From Euborellia annulipes (Eukaryota; Arthropoda; Insecta; Dermaptera; Anisolabididae), in the NCBI GenBank assembly GCA_023213315.1, contig JAKCPI010002939.1, forward strand, positions 1-64,000: a stretch of 64,000 nucleotides of DNA, in the 5' to 3' direction. The number at the start of each line of letters is the position of its first letter. Positions within the stretch are counted from its first letter, which is position 1. The position numbers and the translations under genes were made by a program. The notes below the pieces were generated by a model. That model searched no databases. It was not told the origin of the DNA and saw nothing but the letters and a program-made list of their open reading frames with translations. Of this stretch, positions 9,466-20,220 are shown piece by piece.

Positions 9466-10714
9466 ACACTGTTAAAAATTTTGAAGAAAACTTCATATAC
9501 AAGTATAGGAAGTATGTTACATAAACTGTTTATGAATATATATGAGAAAGTTCAATTTGTTCCCAACCTAACAAATTTCTTGTATATTTTAAAATTATTA
9601 TTTTGGTAAAAATTGTTAATTTAAATTTTAATTTTTATAGCTATTTAGTTGAATTACTTTATAAAAATTATTTAATTAGTATGATTTTAATATACTTCAT
9701 AAATATTTAAATAGTTTAGAGCGCGAATTTCAAACCAGAATTTATTAAATTTAGATTTGTGAAATAAATTTTAAAAGAATAATTTCAAGTTTCCTTAAAA
9801 TTATTATGAAATAATATTAATAAAAATTCATTGAGGTAGTCGAGTTATTTGAGAACGTTTAGACCAGTGATTCTCAACTTGTCGCGGTACACTTTTAACA
9901 ATTTCAAAATTTGGCGGCACACAAAGAAAAAGATAAGTTTAAAAGTTGGTAATTTGTTCATAAACTTTTATATTAATTTTATTTCATATGCTGGGTATAT
10001 TAATATTAAATCACCGAAGTATATGAAAAACGATTGAAAATTCATATTTTTTTTTACAGTGTACTTGTAGTTACGCACTGTGTAAAATTTTTGATACTAA
10101 ATAATAAACGGATTTGAACTTTTCCTCAAAACGGTCAAAAAGGTTGATGTAATCACTCATATATATATAAGAGTAATTTCTTTTACAATATGTAATCTGC
10201 TCGATTTATTGGCATTTGATCATGTACAAGGAGTTTATATTAATATATTTTCAAATACAAAAACTTTTAACAACGCAAATAATTAATAATTATTATTTAT
10301 ATATATAAATTGTATTTCTCTCTCCCTCCCTATCTCTTTTATAATGTTCAGTAATTAACATTAATCTTTATTTAGCTGATCATGGTGGATTGAAATAATT
10401 TCCCAACAAAGCGAATTTACGCGAGGGGGGATTTTATTATTTAGAGATTCAGAGAGGCAGCAGATAAACAAAACTCAAATGGACAAACAAATTATCTATA
10501 TAACGGTGACAAAGGTCAACAAGATAGAGTTTTTGTTTTTGTTACCCCCACCCCCCACCCCCCACCCCCACCATTCGACTCCACAATCTCAATTCATTAA
10601 AAAAAAAAAAAAATTGGTTTTTCAATTGAAATAACAAATTTATTTATTTTTTTTCGTGTTATTATCTGTAAATAAATATAGTTACGATTGTTATTAATAG
10701 GAATATAGTTTTTT
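9466..10714. other. No gene; AT-rich with a hAT-like end and a C-tract
   Basis: CCAGTGATTCTCAACTTGTCG at about 9865-9885, with GGCGGCACAC near 9913, resembles the start of hAT-type elements (CAGTG-TTCTCAACC), but no second end was found. A C-rich tract lies at 10545-10572. The rest is unassigned. Confidence 0.4.
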
Positions 10715-10844
10715 TTAACTTTGCCCATCAACCGTAGGTTGGACAGGTAAAGTTAATGTAATCGTAAAAACATCGAAATTTTTCTGAAGCTGCCAAAATG
10801 CGTTTTGAGGTCCCCTGAATCCATTTAAGAAGTTTTTGGAATGA

Positions 10845-10884
<40 letters not shown>

Positions 10885-11045
10885 TGTGGTAATTTTTTTC
10901 GTCAACGAAAACTAAAAAACTATTCATTCAATTGTTTTGAAATTTTGCACACGTAAACTAGAGGTAAAGGACAAGAACTGAAAAGCTTTTAGTAAACATC
11001 GGACCATTAGGGGGCGCTCTAGGAAGGGGGGGGGGTGCAATATTT
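10715..11045 (-). repeat. Family A-like repeat with (TG)n
   Basis: AAACATCGAAATTTTTCTGAAGCTGCC, TGCGTTTTGAGGTCCCCTGAATCCA and a (TG)n run (10846-10881) follow the order of family A's microsatellite end, but the following sequence (GAAATTTTGCACACGTAAAC, TTAGGGGGCGCTCT) differs. A related but distinct family. Confidence 0.5.
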
Positions 11046-11165
11046 TTTTTTCTTTCATAACCTATAATTTTGTTTATATATTCAGACACTAGACTTTCTC
11101 CCGAGTAAAATGATATATAATATTTGTATCCTAATTTATCCTAAGACCGGAGGAGGAGTCTCGGG

Positions 11166-11399
11166 CTGAAGTTTATATTCAATGTTTTTAATGGGAGAAT
11201 TGATTCCAGTGAATTGCTGGCAAAAATTGGACTATCCTCGCATGCTCATTATGGTAGGAGGAAATATCTTTTTTACCAGGAGCATGTTCGGACCTTATAC
11301 GGGGAAAGATCCCCAATTTTCCGTAATATTAGGGAGGCCAACCGGAAGGGGGTTGATGTTTTTGGTTTAAGTTTCGGCGAGTTCTGCCGTTTTCTTTAA
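11166..11399 (+). pseudogene. Probable non-LTR retrotransposon ORF2 C-terminus (remnant)
   Basis: The frame ending at TAA 11397-11399 reads through FNGRIDSSELLAKIGLSS, a YLFYQEHVRTLYGERSPIFR segment and DVFGLSFGEF. Arg/Ser-rich spacing before a 'SPIxR-N---DVFGLS' end resembles the C-terminal tail of insect-type non-LTR retrotransposon proteins. No RT motifs are upstream, so it is a short 5'-truncated relic. Resemblance judged by eye. Confidence 0.45.
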
Positions 11400-11413
11400 T
11401 TAATTATTAAAAT

Positions 11414-12143
11414 ACTAGCCGCGCCGCCCGCCTTCGGCGGGCTTCGTGTCTAGCCAGGGGGGCTACGCCCCCTGGACCCCCCAGCCGCTGGCTCGGGCCC
11501 GCCTGCGGCGGACCCTCGCCTTTTCTTAATTATAAAAAGAAAATTATTATTATTATTTTTTTTTTTTAATAAAAAAACATTCACACTTTTTCTCATTCAC
11601 ACTCACACTCACACACACATTCACACAGTCTTTTCGGCAACTCAGGCCATTTAAGACTTTAGACGATAACCGTTATTGATAAATATACATATAGGGGTCC
11701 AGGCATTCTTATTTAAGCTATTTGGTATCCAATTGGCTTAAATAAAATCATCGGACTGCCTGGGTCCGAACCCGCGACGTTTGGTATACGAGGTTAGCAC
11801 GCTAACTTCTACGCCATGCCCCGAGGGCAGAAAATTATTATTACTACGTATTCCAATCCACTGCCTGCTTGAGGATTTGTTTACATTCATGGAATACACA
11901 AATGAAAAGAATACAAAAATATTCCTCTGTACATTTCCTATGGGAGAAATCGTAACTTTAGGAATTAATAACTCAAAAAGTTATAGGAATTTCGGGACCC
12001 GAGTATTTTTCCGGGACTCTCCATAACCTCCTCTATAAGACTGCAAATTTTCGTTTCGAAATTCCAACGGGAAGTTGGTCAAACGGAGCGTGACAGACAG
12101 ACAGACAGACAGACGGACACTCCGTAATTATTATATATAGATA
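11414..12143 (+). mobile_element. Family C, fullest copy (with SINE1 inside)
   Basis: Head at 11414-11520 is very GC-rich and forms hairpins (CCGCCTTCGGCGG, GGGGGCTACGCCCCC, CCGCCTGCGGCGG). After the SINE come CCTGCTTGAGGATTTGTTTACATTCAT, TTCCTATGGGAG, GGGACCCGAGTATTTTTCC, AACGGGAAGTTGGTCAAAC and GACAGACAGACAGACAGACGG, ending TTATTATATATAGAT. No ORF. Class uncertain. Confidence 0.75.
11553..11828 (-). mobile_element. SINE1 copy in family C with 15-bp TSD
   Basis: AGAAAATTATTATTA is duplicated at 11538-11552 and 11829-11843. The poly(T) side is left; head boxes are on the right (GTCGCGGGTTCGGACCC, GTTAGCGTGCTAACC on the minus strand). Full length. Confidence 0.88.
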
Positions 12144-12490
12144 TTGTATCTTTCTGATTTGTTGGTGTTTTATTGTCTTTTTTTTTGTATTTTGTTTGTT
12201 TTGTTTTTTTTCTCTCAAATTGTAATTGGGTATTAGCCTGTAGTTTTGAGTACTTATAAATAAATTTGTCGTAAATTTGTTAAAAAATCATTTAAATTCA
12301 AAAATTGTGCATAGCAACAGAGCAAAATCAAAACAAATAAACAAACGCGTTGCGTTAATTCTTTGAATAATGGAGGGGGGGGGGGGGCAAAGTTGTGCGC
12401 TCGGCTTAGTCCGATCCTTTATTTTTTTATATTTTCATTTTAGAAAGAGGTTAAGATGCCCGTCTCAAGGTGTTGATTTTGAGAGATTGT
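12144..12490. other. No gene; low-complexity
   Basis: T-rich stretch at 12174-12215, a G13 run near 12374-12387, and a GTAAATTTG repeat. Nothing assignable. Confidence 0.4.
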
Positions 12491-12752
12491 GTTTTTTTTT
12501 TAAACACTCACACTTTTTTTCTCATTCACACTCACACACACATTCACATAGTCCTTTCGGAAACTCAGGCCATATAAGACTTTGACGATGACCGTTATTG
12601 ATTAATACACATAATGGGGGTCCAGGCATTCTTATTTAAGCCATCTGGTATCCAAATAGCTTAAATAAAATCATCGGACTGCCTGGGGTCCGAACCCGCG
12701 ACTTTTGGTATATGAGGTTAGCACGCTAACCTCTACACCAAGCCCCGAGGGC
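12491..12752 (-). mobile_element. SINE1 copy
   Basis: Poly(T) at 12491-12500, then ACACTCACAC, GGCCATATAAGAC, GGTCCAGGCATTCTTATTTAAGCC, GAACCCGCGAC (B box complement) and CTACACCAAGCCCC (head). TSD not clear. Confidence 0.85.
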
Positions 12753-12794
12753 CTAACATGTTGCCTTTAGTTCAAACCCAGGTACGAATACACA

Positions 12795-12955
12795 ATTGGA
12801 TAAGGCTTGGACCAAGCGTCACCAGTATTGACCGGGGCTTGTGGCAAGCCTTGGCTAAGCATTGGGCGAGGCTTGGTTCAAGCCTTGGGAAACAAAAAAC
12901 CAAGGTTGGCTAAGCATTGGTTGATTGGTCCATTGGTGACTTCCTAAGGCTCGGT
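12795..12955. repeat. Degenerate CCAAG/CTTGG-rich tract
   Basis: GCTTGG, AAGCCTTGG and GCTAAGCATTGG recur many times in both orientations over about 160 bp. Looks like a decayed short tandem array; no known family. Confidence 0.5.
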
Positions 12956-12961
12956 TTAATA

Positions 12962-13295
12962 ATATAATACCTGTTGAAAGAGGTAAGAAAACAAGAAGGA
13001 AATGCAAGCAATGTAATTTCTTTATTGATTTTAAGCCCACGGCTAACGTTTCGAGCCCAGGGTTTGGACCATCATCAGAGCTGGGACTGTGTCAAAAAAG
13101 GCATATATACTTTTCACGAACGGGAGGGTCTCATGTGAAATAATAAAAACTGCTGTATGTGAGAGGAACGAGAAGGGCCATTTATACTTTAACGATAATA
13201 GCAGTTTTTATTATTTCACCTGAGGCCCTCCCGTTCGTGGAAAGTATATATGCCTTTTTTGACACAGCCCCAGCTCTGATAATGGTCCAAACCTA
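12962..13295. mobile_element. Inverted HHR element pair (GACACAGCCC family)
   Basis: Left half in minus sense: tail (CTTCTTGTTTTC complement near 12975-13000), hammerhead 13042-13081, GACACAGTCCC block. Right half in plus sense from 13196 repeats GCAGTTTTTATTATTTCAC, CCCTCCCGTTCGTGG and TGACACAGCCCCAGCTCTGAT, but its hammerhead is mutated (CTGATAA at 13275-13281). Arms about 75 bp. Confidence 0.7.
13042..13081 (-). ncRNA. Hammerhead ribozyme motif, stem III word ACGU
   Basis: Minus strand: GCU-CUGAUGA (box at 13072-13078), a stem II region of GGUCC...GGGCUC, GAAA (13049-13052), ACGU (13046-13049), U as cleavage base (13045), then AGC closing a 3-bp stem I. Stem II is imperfect, so activity is uncertain. 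Confidence 0.55.
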
Positions 13296-15435
13296 CACAC
13301 TAAACATCTTTAATATAGAGAAAGCGAATTTTAACAATTATAAAATGGATACAAGTGTATCTTGCGCAGACTTGTAAGCCAGATGTCCAAAAGAATACTC
13401 TGATATAAAAAACATAATTTTTAAACAAAATTTGTTTTATTTATTTTTCAAACACCATCTTGAAGCGACCAAGAATAAAACTACTTACTAATCTTCAAAT
13501 TAATTAATTTTACTAAATATTAACGTTTTGGCTTTAAAGTTTTGTAATGATAGAACCATTTCCTGGCTTCCCATTCTCTAATTATAAATTATAAGATTAA
13601 TTTTTAAAACAAAAGCATTGAGTGATTAATGCCAGTCTCTGGACCCATCAATTTATTTAATTATATTTATAAATATTTAAATATTTTTCTAATGAACAAT
13701 TTTGTCAATTTTCTAATTTCAATTTATAAATTTATATTTATTAATCGCAACAAACAGATTTATTTCAAAATATTAAACTTAAATTTATTATTTAAATTAA
13801 TTAATTTTTTATATACGCGAATCCGTGGTGTAAACAAAGAGGCCCCCTACAAGCCAATGCAAACCCCCGGGGCGCTCTCTTAAAGCACTCATCGTCCGGA
13901 CGCCAAACCATGCACCTCGCATGTACCTCTCCTCTTGGTACATCCCATTGTTTTATTATGAGGTCTTGCCTCCCCCCTCAGCAACCACACAGTAGTGTTG
14001 CGAGTCATCCATGATCTCCCTGGACCATTATCCAGCCGGAGATTATTAAATATGGCGTCTTCTTACAAACGGGCTAACCATGGCCGCGGGCCCTCGAACG
14101 AGACCTTCCAAGCCCAGCAGTGTTCTAGTCTGGACCGAAAGGATGCTGTCTCAACCACAGATGAGTCTTCAACGTTTTTCTCCTCCCAAATTAATTCCAC
14201 TAAACTAAATTCGTATATAATAAACTATAAACTCTGATTAAACATTTTTATTTAAATCAATTCTGGAAATATTTTCAATAATTTTTTAATAAATAATCAT
14301 TAATAAATATCAATGCTTTTGGTAGTCTCAAAAGATGCGAAACAGCAGATACTCTATACACCCCAATACCGGCGTTGAAGCGAAACCAACGACCGAGAAT
14401 TATTAATTGTTGTAATCAAATCAGAAAAATAAATCTATTGTTATTTCTAATTGTTGATGATTTTCTTATTGATGTTTCCTGGAGAAGCCAGTTTTCTCGT
14501 TACAATATCTATAGGGGGTTCAAGCATTTCTATTTAAGCCATTTTACAGATGTTAAAAGTTAACGTTTTTACTTAGAGAATAGACCTGATTAAATTTAAA
14601 TTTCACTATAGCTAGACGTGATAAGGAAAAACTAATGGCATTTTTGGAAAATCAGCGCTACCCAAATACTCAGGAATACCCCGGAACCTCCTGTGTAATA
14701 TGACTTCGCCGACAAGAGGTCCCTTTTCACTTTCCACATCACATTTATTTTAAAAATAACGATCTTTTCTAGTGAAAATCAAATTCAAAAGTGACGTCAG
14801 TCATCTTGAATACACCCTCCATGGTTTTTAAATTTATCATTATTTCTCTCTTCACTGATTCAAAAAAAAAAAAAAAAATATAAATAAAAGAATGCCTTTG
14901 ACGTTATAAATCAAGTAAAAATAAAACGAAAATCTTTTTTCATTTCTATAATTATTCCCACACACACAGCCTTTTTTTTATCCATTTTGGCCATCTTTTT
15001 GCTTTTCCATAAGAGATGATCTTCTTTTGTTCGCACCAGAGAGAGATGAAATCAACAGGAGAGAAAAGAAAGAAAATATTCGGGCAAAAATCCAAAGACC
15101 CACGTCTTGTTTAAGACATTCAAAAAAAAGAGAGAAAAGGAACAGTCATTTTTGTATTTCCAAAATAAAAAAAAATATATCAGAGGTTAATGTTCTCGAC
15201 ACGTCAAAGAATCTTTCTTTTCTTTTCTTTTTATGGCGTGCAGAAAAACACAAAAGAAAGTGTGGATGAGAGAGAATTTTTTTTAATGTGTGTAGGTGCA
15301 TGCATTTCCTTTTTTTGGCTAAACTGTTAACACGCCATTTTTGTTTTTCTTCTACTTTTTGTTGCGTTTGCTTGTTTCAATCAATTTTTATTTTATATCT
15401 CACTCTTTGAGTTGTTTGACCTATTTGTAGGTATA
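13296..15435. other. No gene identified; one GC-richer block
   Basis: Mostly very AT-rich. A higher-GC block at about 13820-14180 contains open frames (13995-14237, with a Met at about 14052), but the translation matches nothing I recognise and frames are not sustained. It may be an old repeat or an exon relic. No tRNA seen. Confidence 0.35.
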
Positions 15436-15439
15436 ATTT

Positions 15440-15540
15440 GAGGGCTTGGTGTAGGGGTTAGCGTTAGCCAAGGATCGCGGGTTCGAATCCCAGGAAGTCA
15501 GATGATTTTATTTAAGCCATTTGGATACCAAATTGGTTAA
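15440..15540 (+). mobile_element. SINE1 head, truncated
   Basis: GGGCTTGGTGTAGGGGTTAGCG, GCGGGTTCGAATCCCAGG (B box) and GATGATTTTATTTAAGCCATTTGGATACC, ending inside the body palindrome, where family C sequence begins. No poly(A). Confidence 0.75.
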
Positions 15541-16408
15541 AAGAAAAATTATTATTCCAATTCAGTGTCTGCTTGAGGAATTGTTTATAGCCTATTCATA
15601 GAATACATAAATGCAAAGAATACATAAATATTTCTCTATACACTTCCTATGGGAGAAATCGTAACTTTAGGAATTAATAGCACAAAAAGTTATCGAAATT
15701 CCCGGTCGAAAATAATTTTCCTATAATCCCTAGAAGATACTCTTCAAGTATATAAAATTTGGTTTCGAAATTCCTACAAGAAGTTGCCCAAATAGAGCGT
15801 TACAGATAGACCAGTGGCGTATTCAGGGGGAGGGGGCCCAGGGGGCCGGGCCCCCCAAAGCCTTCTTCAAAACAAAAAAAATACCTATTGTTTTCCCTAA
15901 GGATTTTTTTTTTTAAATAATTATTTTATTAACTCTCATAAATTCTAAAATCTAAAAAAAAAAACTTTTTTTTTTTTTTTTTTTCTCATTCACACTCACA
16001 TGCACCCACACATTCATACAGTCTTTTCGGCAACTTAGGCCATTTAAGACGATAACCGTTATGAATATATATTATTTGGGGTCCAGGCATTCTTATTTAA
16101 GCCATTTGGTATCCAAATGCCTTAAATAAAATCATCGGACTGCCTGGGGTCCGAACCCGCGACGCACAGTGGGCTGAAATCGAAAAAAAGCGGCCATAAT
16201 TATCTTTTTTTTGGGCGGATTTTTACAAAATTAAAACTATACATACATAATCATATGTTCTACTATACCCTTCAATATTTTCATATTTTACCAAAAGGGG
16301 TTGAAATTAGCCCTTGACAAAGTTGAAAAAAAAATTATGATGTGTGAAATATAAAGAAAAACATATGTCAAAAAATCAAAAAAAATATGCGTTTTACAAA
16401 AATGACAT

Positions 16409-16805
16409 TTATTTTTACAAAAAACATACATGGGGTGAACTACCCCTTACTGAAGGCAGCAAAAAAAAAATTTTTTTTTGATAATTACAAGCAATACGTC
16501 TTTATATACATTTTAATGGATGCTGATTCCAAAGATGTCATCTATTTTTACAAAAAACATACATGGGGTGAACTACCCCTTACTCAAGGTGATAAAAAAA
16601 TTTTGCTTTGATAATTACAAGCAATATGTCTTTATATACATTTTAAAGGTCACTCGTTACGAAAATGTCATTTATTTTTACAAAATATATAGTTAGGGTG
16701 AACTACCCCTTACTGAAGGGAGCAACAAAATATTTTTTTTTTTTTCAATTACAAGCAATATGTTTTTATATACATTTTAATGGATTGCTGATTACAAAGA
16801 TGACT
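16409..16805 (+). repeat. Three tandem units of about 130 bp
   Basis: Units begin near 16409, 16541 and 16671, each with TATTTTTACAAAA, GGGTGAACTACCCCTTACT, ATTACAAGCAATA and TTTATATACATTTTAA. The core GGGTGAACTACCCC is itself partly palindromic. They lie inside the Transib-like element. Confidence 0.8.
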
Positions 16806-16944
16806 TATTTTCTCTTCCCTCAACATTGGAGGAGGGGGGGGGGGAGTGGGCTCGAGCCCCTTGGGCCCCTTGGAGTCGGCTTCTATGTCTCTGTCATTAT
16901 ACTTAAATAAAAATTATTTGCTAAAAAATAAATTACTGTATTCT

Positions 16945-17090
16945 AGCCACTAACTTCTGTTTTATGTTCCTGTTTACCACTGTCTTTCGCTGATTGACCA
17001 GAGACAGAGGAAGTGGAGTCAATGAGGGAAATTTAAAACTTTAAAATTTTGCGCCGAAGGCGAGCAATTGAAAAATTTCCAAACAGTGAG
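16945..17090 (+). repeat. Family D repeat (copy 1)
   Basis: AGCCACTAACTTCTG, GTTCCTGTTTA, CGCTGATTG.CCAGAG, ACAGAGGAAGTGGAGT and GGCGAGCAATT match 62195-62320 in the same order. It lies within the Transib-like element. Confidence 0.55.
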
Positions 17091-18279
17091 CAAGAATAAA
17101 TTTGATGCATTTGCTCGCTGAAGGCATGTAAGGGGCTCCAGGGGGCTTTATCACTTGTATACAAAAATAATATAGTTATTTCAATAATATTAATAAGAAT
17201 ATGAACAAGAAAAATGAAATTTTCAAATATTGAATATTCCCTTTTAATAGATTATTTTTTCAAAAGATTACAAAATTTGAGGCCCCCCTTCAAATTTTAT
17301 GGTCAATCTAATAATAGCCTGATTTTATTTTGTCCGTCAGCCCTTTGTCACGTTTCAATATTATCTGTAAAGCAGAGAGAAGTTCATATGGTTTGACGTA
17401 AATCACTTGTTTTTCTGCCGATTTAATTATAAAAAAATTAATAAAAATTTTTCGGGCAAAATCGGGCAAAAAGTTTCGATGCAATTATGTTCTACATGTA
17501 TTCTAGTTTCAGAACCTATTGAGTTTGTTAGAAGGCAAGAGGATGCCCATATACTTTTTTGAAATTGAAAAAATTTATATTGCTTTTTTTTTACTTAAAA
17601 AAAAAAATTTATTTAAAAATAAATAACTGTAATACAAGAAAAACAAAAATATATTCAGAAAGAAGATTAATTTATCTATGATTCAAAAAAAAATTCATTA
17701 AAATTGGATTAATATTAATTCATGAAAAAAAATTTCTGAATATCGACTTAAAACGCAAAGAAAAGTTAGTAAGTTTTCTTGCCCACTTTGGCGCTCTATA
17801 ACTCAGGTTTGGGTTGGGTAAAAAAAAAATGAATTATTGTCCTGAGGTCCACATATAGTCTATTATTAGTGTGCAAAAACGTTGTTTTTATATTTTGAAG
17901 TTCATTTTTTCGAATTATGGCCGCTTTTTTTCGATTTCAGCCCACTGTGCGACGTTCGATATACGAGGTTAGCACTCTAACCACTACACCAAGCCCCGAG
18001 GGCAAAAAAAAAAAAAAAAAAAAAAACTTATAAATAATTGAACAAATCTCTATATATTTACGAATTTTGTATTAAAATTATTTTTTATTTCAAGAAAAAA
18101 AAATTTTATTTTATTTGTTTTTATTTCTCTTAAAAATTTGTCCACTTTATGTTTCTTGGAGAAGGGGGGTTCTCCCCCCCCCCGGTGTTCATAAAACTTT
18201 TGCCCCCCCCCCCCCAGCAGAAATCCTGGCTACGTTACTGAGATAGACAGTCATTAACGAATTTATATATATATGATAC

Positions 18280-18700
18280 TATGTATATATATAATAGTTT
18301 GGCCGAGAGTCCGTCTCCCCGTTTATTTGTTACGCTTTGTTTGACCAATTTCCCGCTAGAATTGGGAATTTTGCAAGTTTTTTGGAGGGCTAAGAGCTGG
18401 CGACAAAAATGGACAAGTGTTTTCTGAAGGCTAATATTATCAGAATAGGTTGCATTTTAGTGATGGAAAGATACTCTAGAGTCAGCACTTCCAGTACCGG
18501 GACGTTTAGCGGGAATAAACCAGATAAGATATAAATTAGCTCGATGCATTCTTGGTCTCAAAAGAAGAGAAATTTTTGAATAAAAAATATGTGACCATTT
18601 TTTTACAATAAAGCTTCACATTTTGGAGAAAAAAAACGCTGGAAACTTATTTGTATGCCCAAATTTTTAAAATATTTGAAATGAATTTTTGCATGCTTAA
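18280..18700. other. Family C-like fragment and unassigned DNA
   Basis: 18290-18385 has the reversed C tail logic (TATATATATAATAG, GTCCGTC, TTACGCTTTGTTTGACCAATTTCCCG). The rest to 18700 is AT-rich without recognised features. Confidence 0.45.
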
Positions 18701-18747
18701 CATGGGCGTAAACAAGGGGAGTGCCGGGGGTTAGTTACGCCCATGAT
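18701..18747. mobile_element. Minimal hAT-like end pair
   Basis: CATGGGCGTAAAC and its near complement GTTACGCCCATG flank about 20 bp. The termini match those of the hAT MITE at 59100-59393. Probably an internally deleted relic. Confidence 0.45.
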
Positions 18748-18871
18748 GCCCTTATAGAAAACAATATGCAGGAACAAGTCTCTAAAACCCCAAATGGGGA
18801 GCCTCAAAATATTCTTGCAATTGACTCATTGGAAATCATTGGATTCTATCTCTCATAATGAAATATGAAAG

Positions 18872-19117
18872 CAAGGGCGGATACAAAGAAAGGGGGTAAA
18901 AAACTCCCTCTCCCACCCGAGATTTGAGAAAAATATTTTTCTAGAAAAATTAATTTTTTATTTTTAATATAAAATTTTAAAAATTTGATTTGTTTCTAAT
19001 TCTGGTAAACAAGTATAGAATGCAACTTTAAATTACCGAAAGTAAGAGAGAGTTGTGTGCAACCAGTCACACCATATTACCCCCCCCCGCCGAAAAATTC
19101 CTCTGAATCCGCCATTA
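18872..19117. mobile_element. 246-bp hAT MITE with 8-bp TSD
   Basis: TATGAAAG is duplicated at 18864-18871 and 19118-19125. Ends are CAAGGGCGGATACA and, reversed, TAATGGCGGATTCAG. Contains an A-family half hairpin (AGTTGTGTGCAACCAGTCACACC near 19050-19074). Confidence 0.7.
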
Positions 19118-19244
19118 TATGAAAGTGAATCTCAATTGAAAATCAAAATGGAGTCAATTGACGTCATCTTGGATAACCTCCAAATAAATATTTTGTCATT
19201 TCTATTTAATAATATAGAAATTACATTAATCAATTGATATAGGC

Positions 19245-19275
<31 letters not shown>

Positions 19276-20215
19276 GTTTTAATTTAATGTATGAAAATTC
19301 AAATATTTATTATTATTATTATGAATTATAATTTATTAATCCGCCATTTTGAAACAAAAATGACGTCATCTAATAACGTCATCTAGTATTTTGTGTTTAA
19401 TATTTCATACTTAAAATAAATAAGAATCTTGTTTATGCTATCATCATACTAAATCCTAAATAATTAAATGATAATAATAATAATCTTGTATTCAAAAGAA
19501 AAGAAAAGGGGAAATGACGCAAAGTATATACCGTATATAAATCATCACTACTCAAGAGAAAAGGGAAATAAAATTATCATTTCCCCTTTATTAACAGCCA
19601 AGACTTGATTCTATTATTATTATTATTATTATAGAGAGTGAATAATATTTCTCTCAAAGCTCAAAGTGTTTAAGTTCTATTACGTTAAAGGGCGAGTCAA
19701 AAATTGAATTTTCTAATATGTACTTAATACAATTAATAAGCCTTATCTTGAAAGGACTTGTGGGAGGGATCGTTTGATCCATACGTAAATGCGTTGTGTT
19801 ACAATTAGCCTTGTGCAACAGGAATTAGGAGATAAGATAGAGAGACAGACAATACGCCCACTGCCATCTTATGGCCATCTAAATGGCCAACTGCCCTTTG
19901 TATTCCCCCCCCCCCTCTCTTTACCTTTATACCTTCTAACAAACAATAAAATGTGAATAAGAACTAACAAGGGAACAAAAACTTCTCCAACAATACGCGT
20001 AAAGGGGGTTTTTACCTCCCCCCACCCCCCTAGATTTGGGGAAATATAGTTTTTAATATTATTAATATTTTTTTTGTTAAATTTTATTTTTAATATAAAA
20101 TTATTACATAAAATTTGGTGTACTGGTTGTCCCACCAGATTAATTCACACCACAATTAATTTGAGCCTACCCATTTGGGGATTTAGAAATTCAAGTATAA
20201 GGGTATTTTTTAACC
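19118..20215. other. No gene; AAT microsatellites
   Basis: (AAT)n at 19245-19272, TTA repeats near 19306-19322 and 19612-19633, and C-rich tracts at 19906-19915 and 20016-20031. An A-hairpin relic (TTTGGTGTACTGG..CCACCAGATT) lies at 20112-20142. No coding region. Confidence 0.45.
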
Positions 20216-20220
20216 ATACC

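Larger units (their letters stand above)
16165..17949. mobile_element. Transib-like non-autonomous transposon, 1,785 bp
   Basis: Termini are perfect 37-bp inverted repeats (16165-16201; 17913-17949) starting CACAGTGGGCTGAAATCG. The 5-bp target duplication CGACG sits at 16160-16164 and 17950-17954. Five-bp GC-rich duplications plus CAC-AGTG-like ends are features of Transib, the family from which RAG1 and its recombination signals derive. No transposase-like frame was found, so it would depend on another copy. Identical TIRs suggest recent movement. Superfamily is inferred from ends and duplication only. Confidence 0.6.
15960..18004 (-). mobile_element. SINE1 copy split by the Transib-like element
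   Basis: Left part 15960-16164 has poly(T), CATTCACACTCACATGC, GGTCCAGGCATTC and CCGAACCCGCGACG. The right part 17950-18004 restarts at CGACGTTCGATATACGAGG and ends CTACACCAAGCCCCGAGGGC, then poly(A). CGACG is present on both sides as the insertion's duplication. Confidence 0.85.
15812..18240. mobile_element. hAT-type element, 8-bp TSD, carrying nested elements
   Basis: AGATAGAC is duplicated at 15804-15811 and 18241-18248. Ends are CAGTGGCGTATTCAGG and, reversed, CAGTAACGTAGCCAGG, followed by G/C-rich runs (15829-15858; 18164-18214). 8-bp duplications with CAGTG-type ends are standard for hAT. No transposase remains: without the nested SINE and Transib-like element it is only about 375 bp. 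Confidence 0.75.
15541..18275 (+). mobile_element. Family C copy split by a hAT element
   Basis: 15541-15811 runs from TTATTATTCCAATTCAGTGTCTGCTTGAGG to GCGTTACAGATAGAC. The final AGATAGACAG...TTATATATAT resumes at 18241-18275. The 2.4-kb gap is the hAT element. Confidence 0.7.

Noticed and set aside
10846..10881. (TG)n as an independent regulatory Z-DNA site
   Set aside because: It lies at the microsatellite position of an A-like repeat, so it is explained by that family.
13995..14237. Possible coding exon
   Set aside because: Moderate GC and an 80-codon frame, but no recognisable domain or clear splice context; kept only as an unassigned block.
16400..16805. CRISPR-like or satellite array
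   Set aside because: Only three diverged units of about 130 bp without spacers, inside a transposon of an apparent eukaryote.
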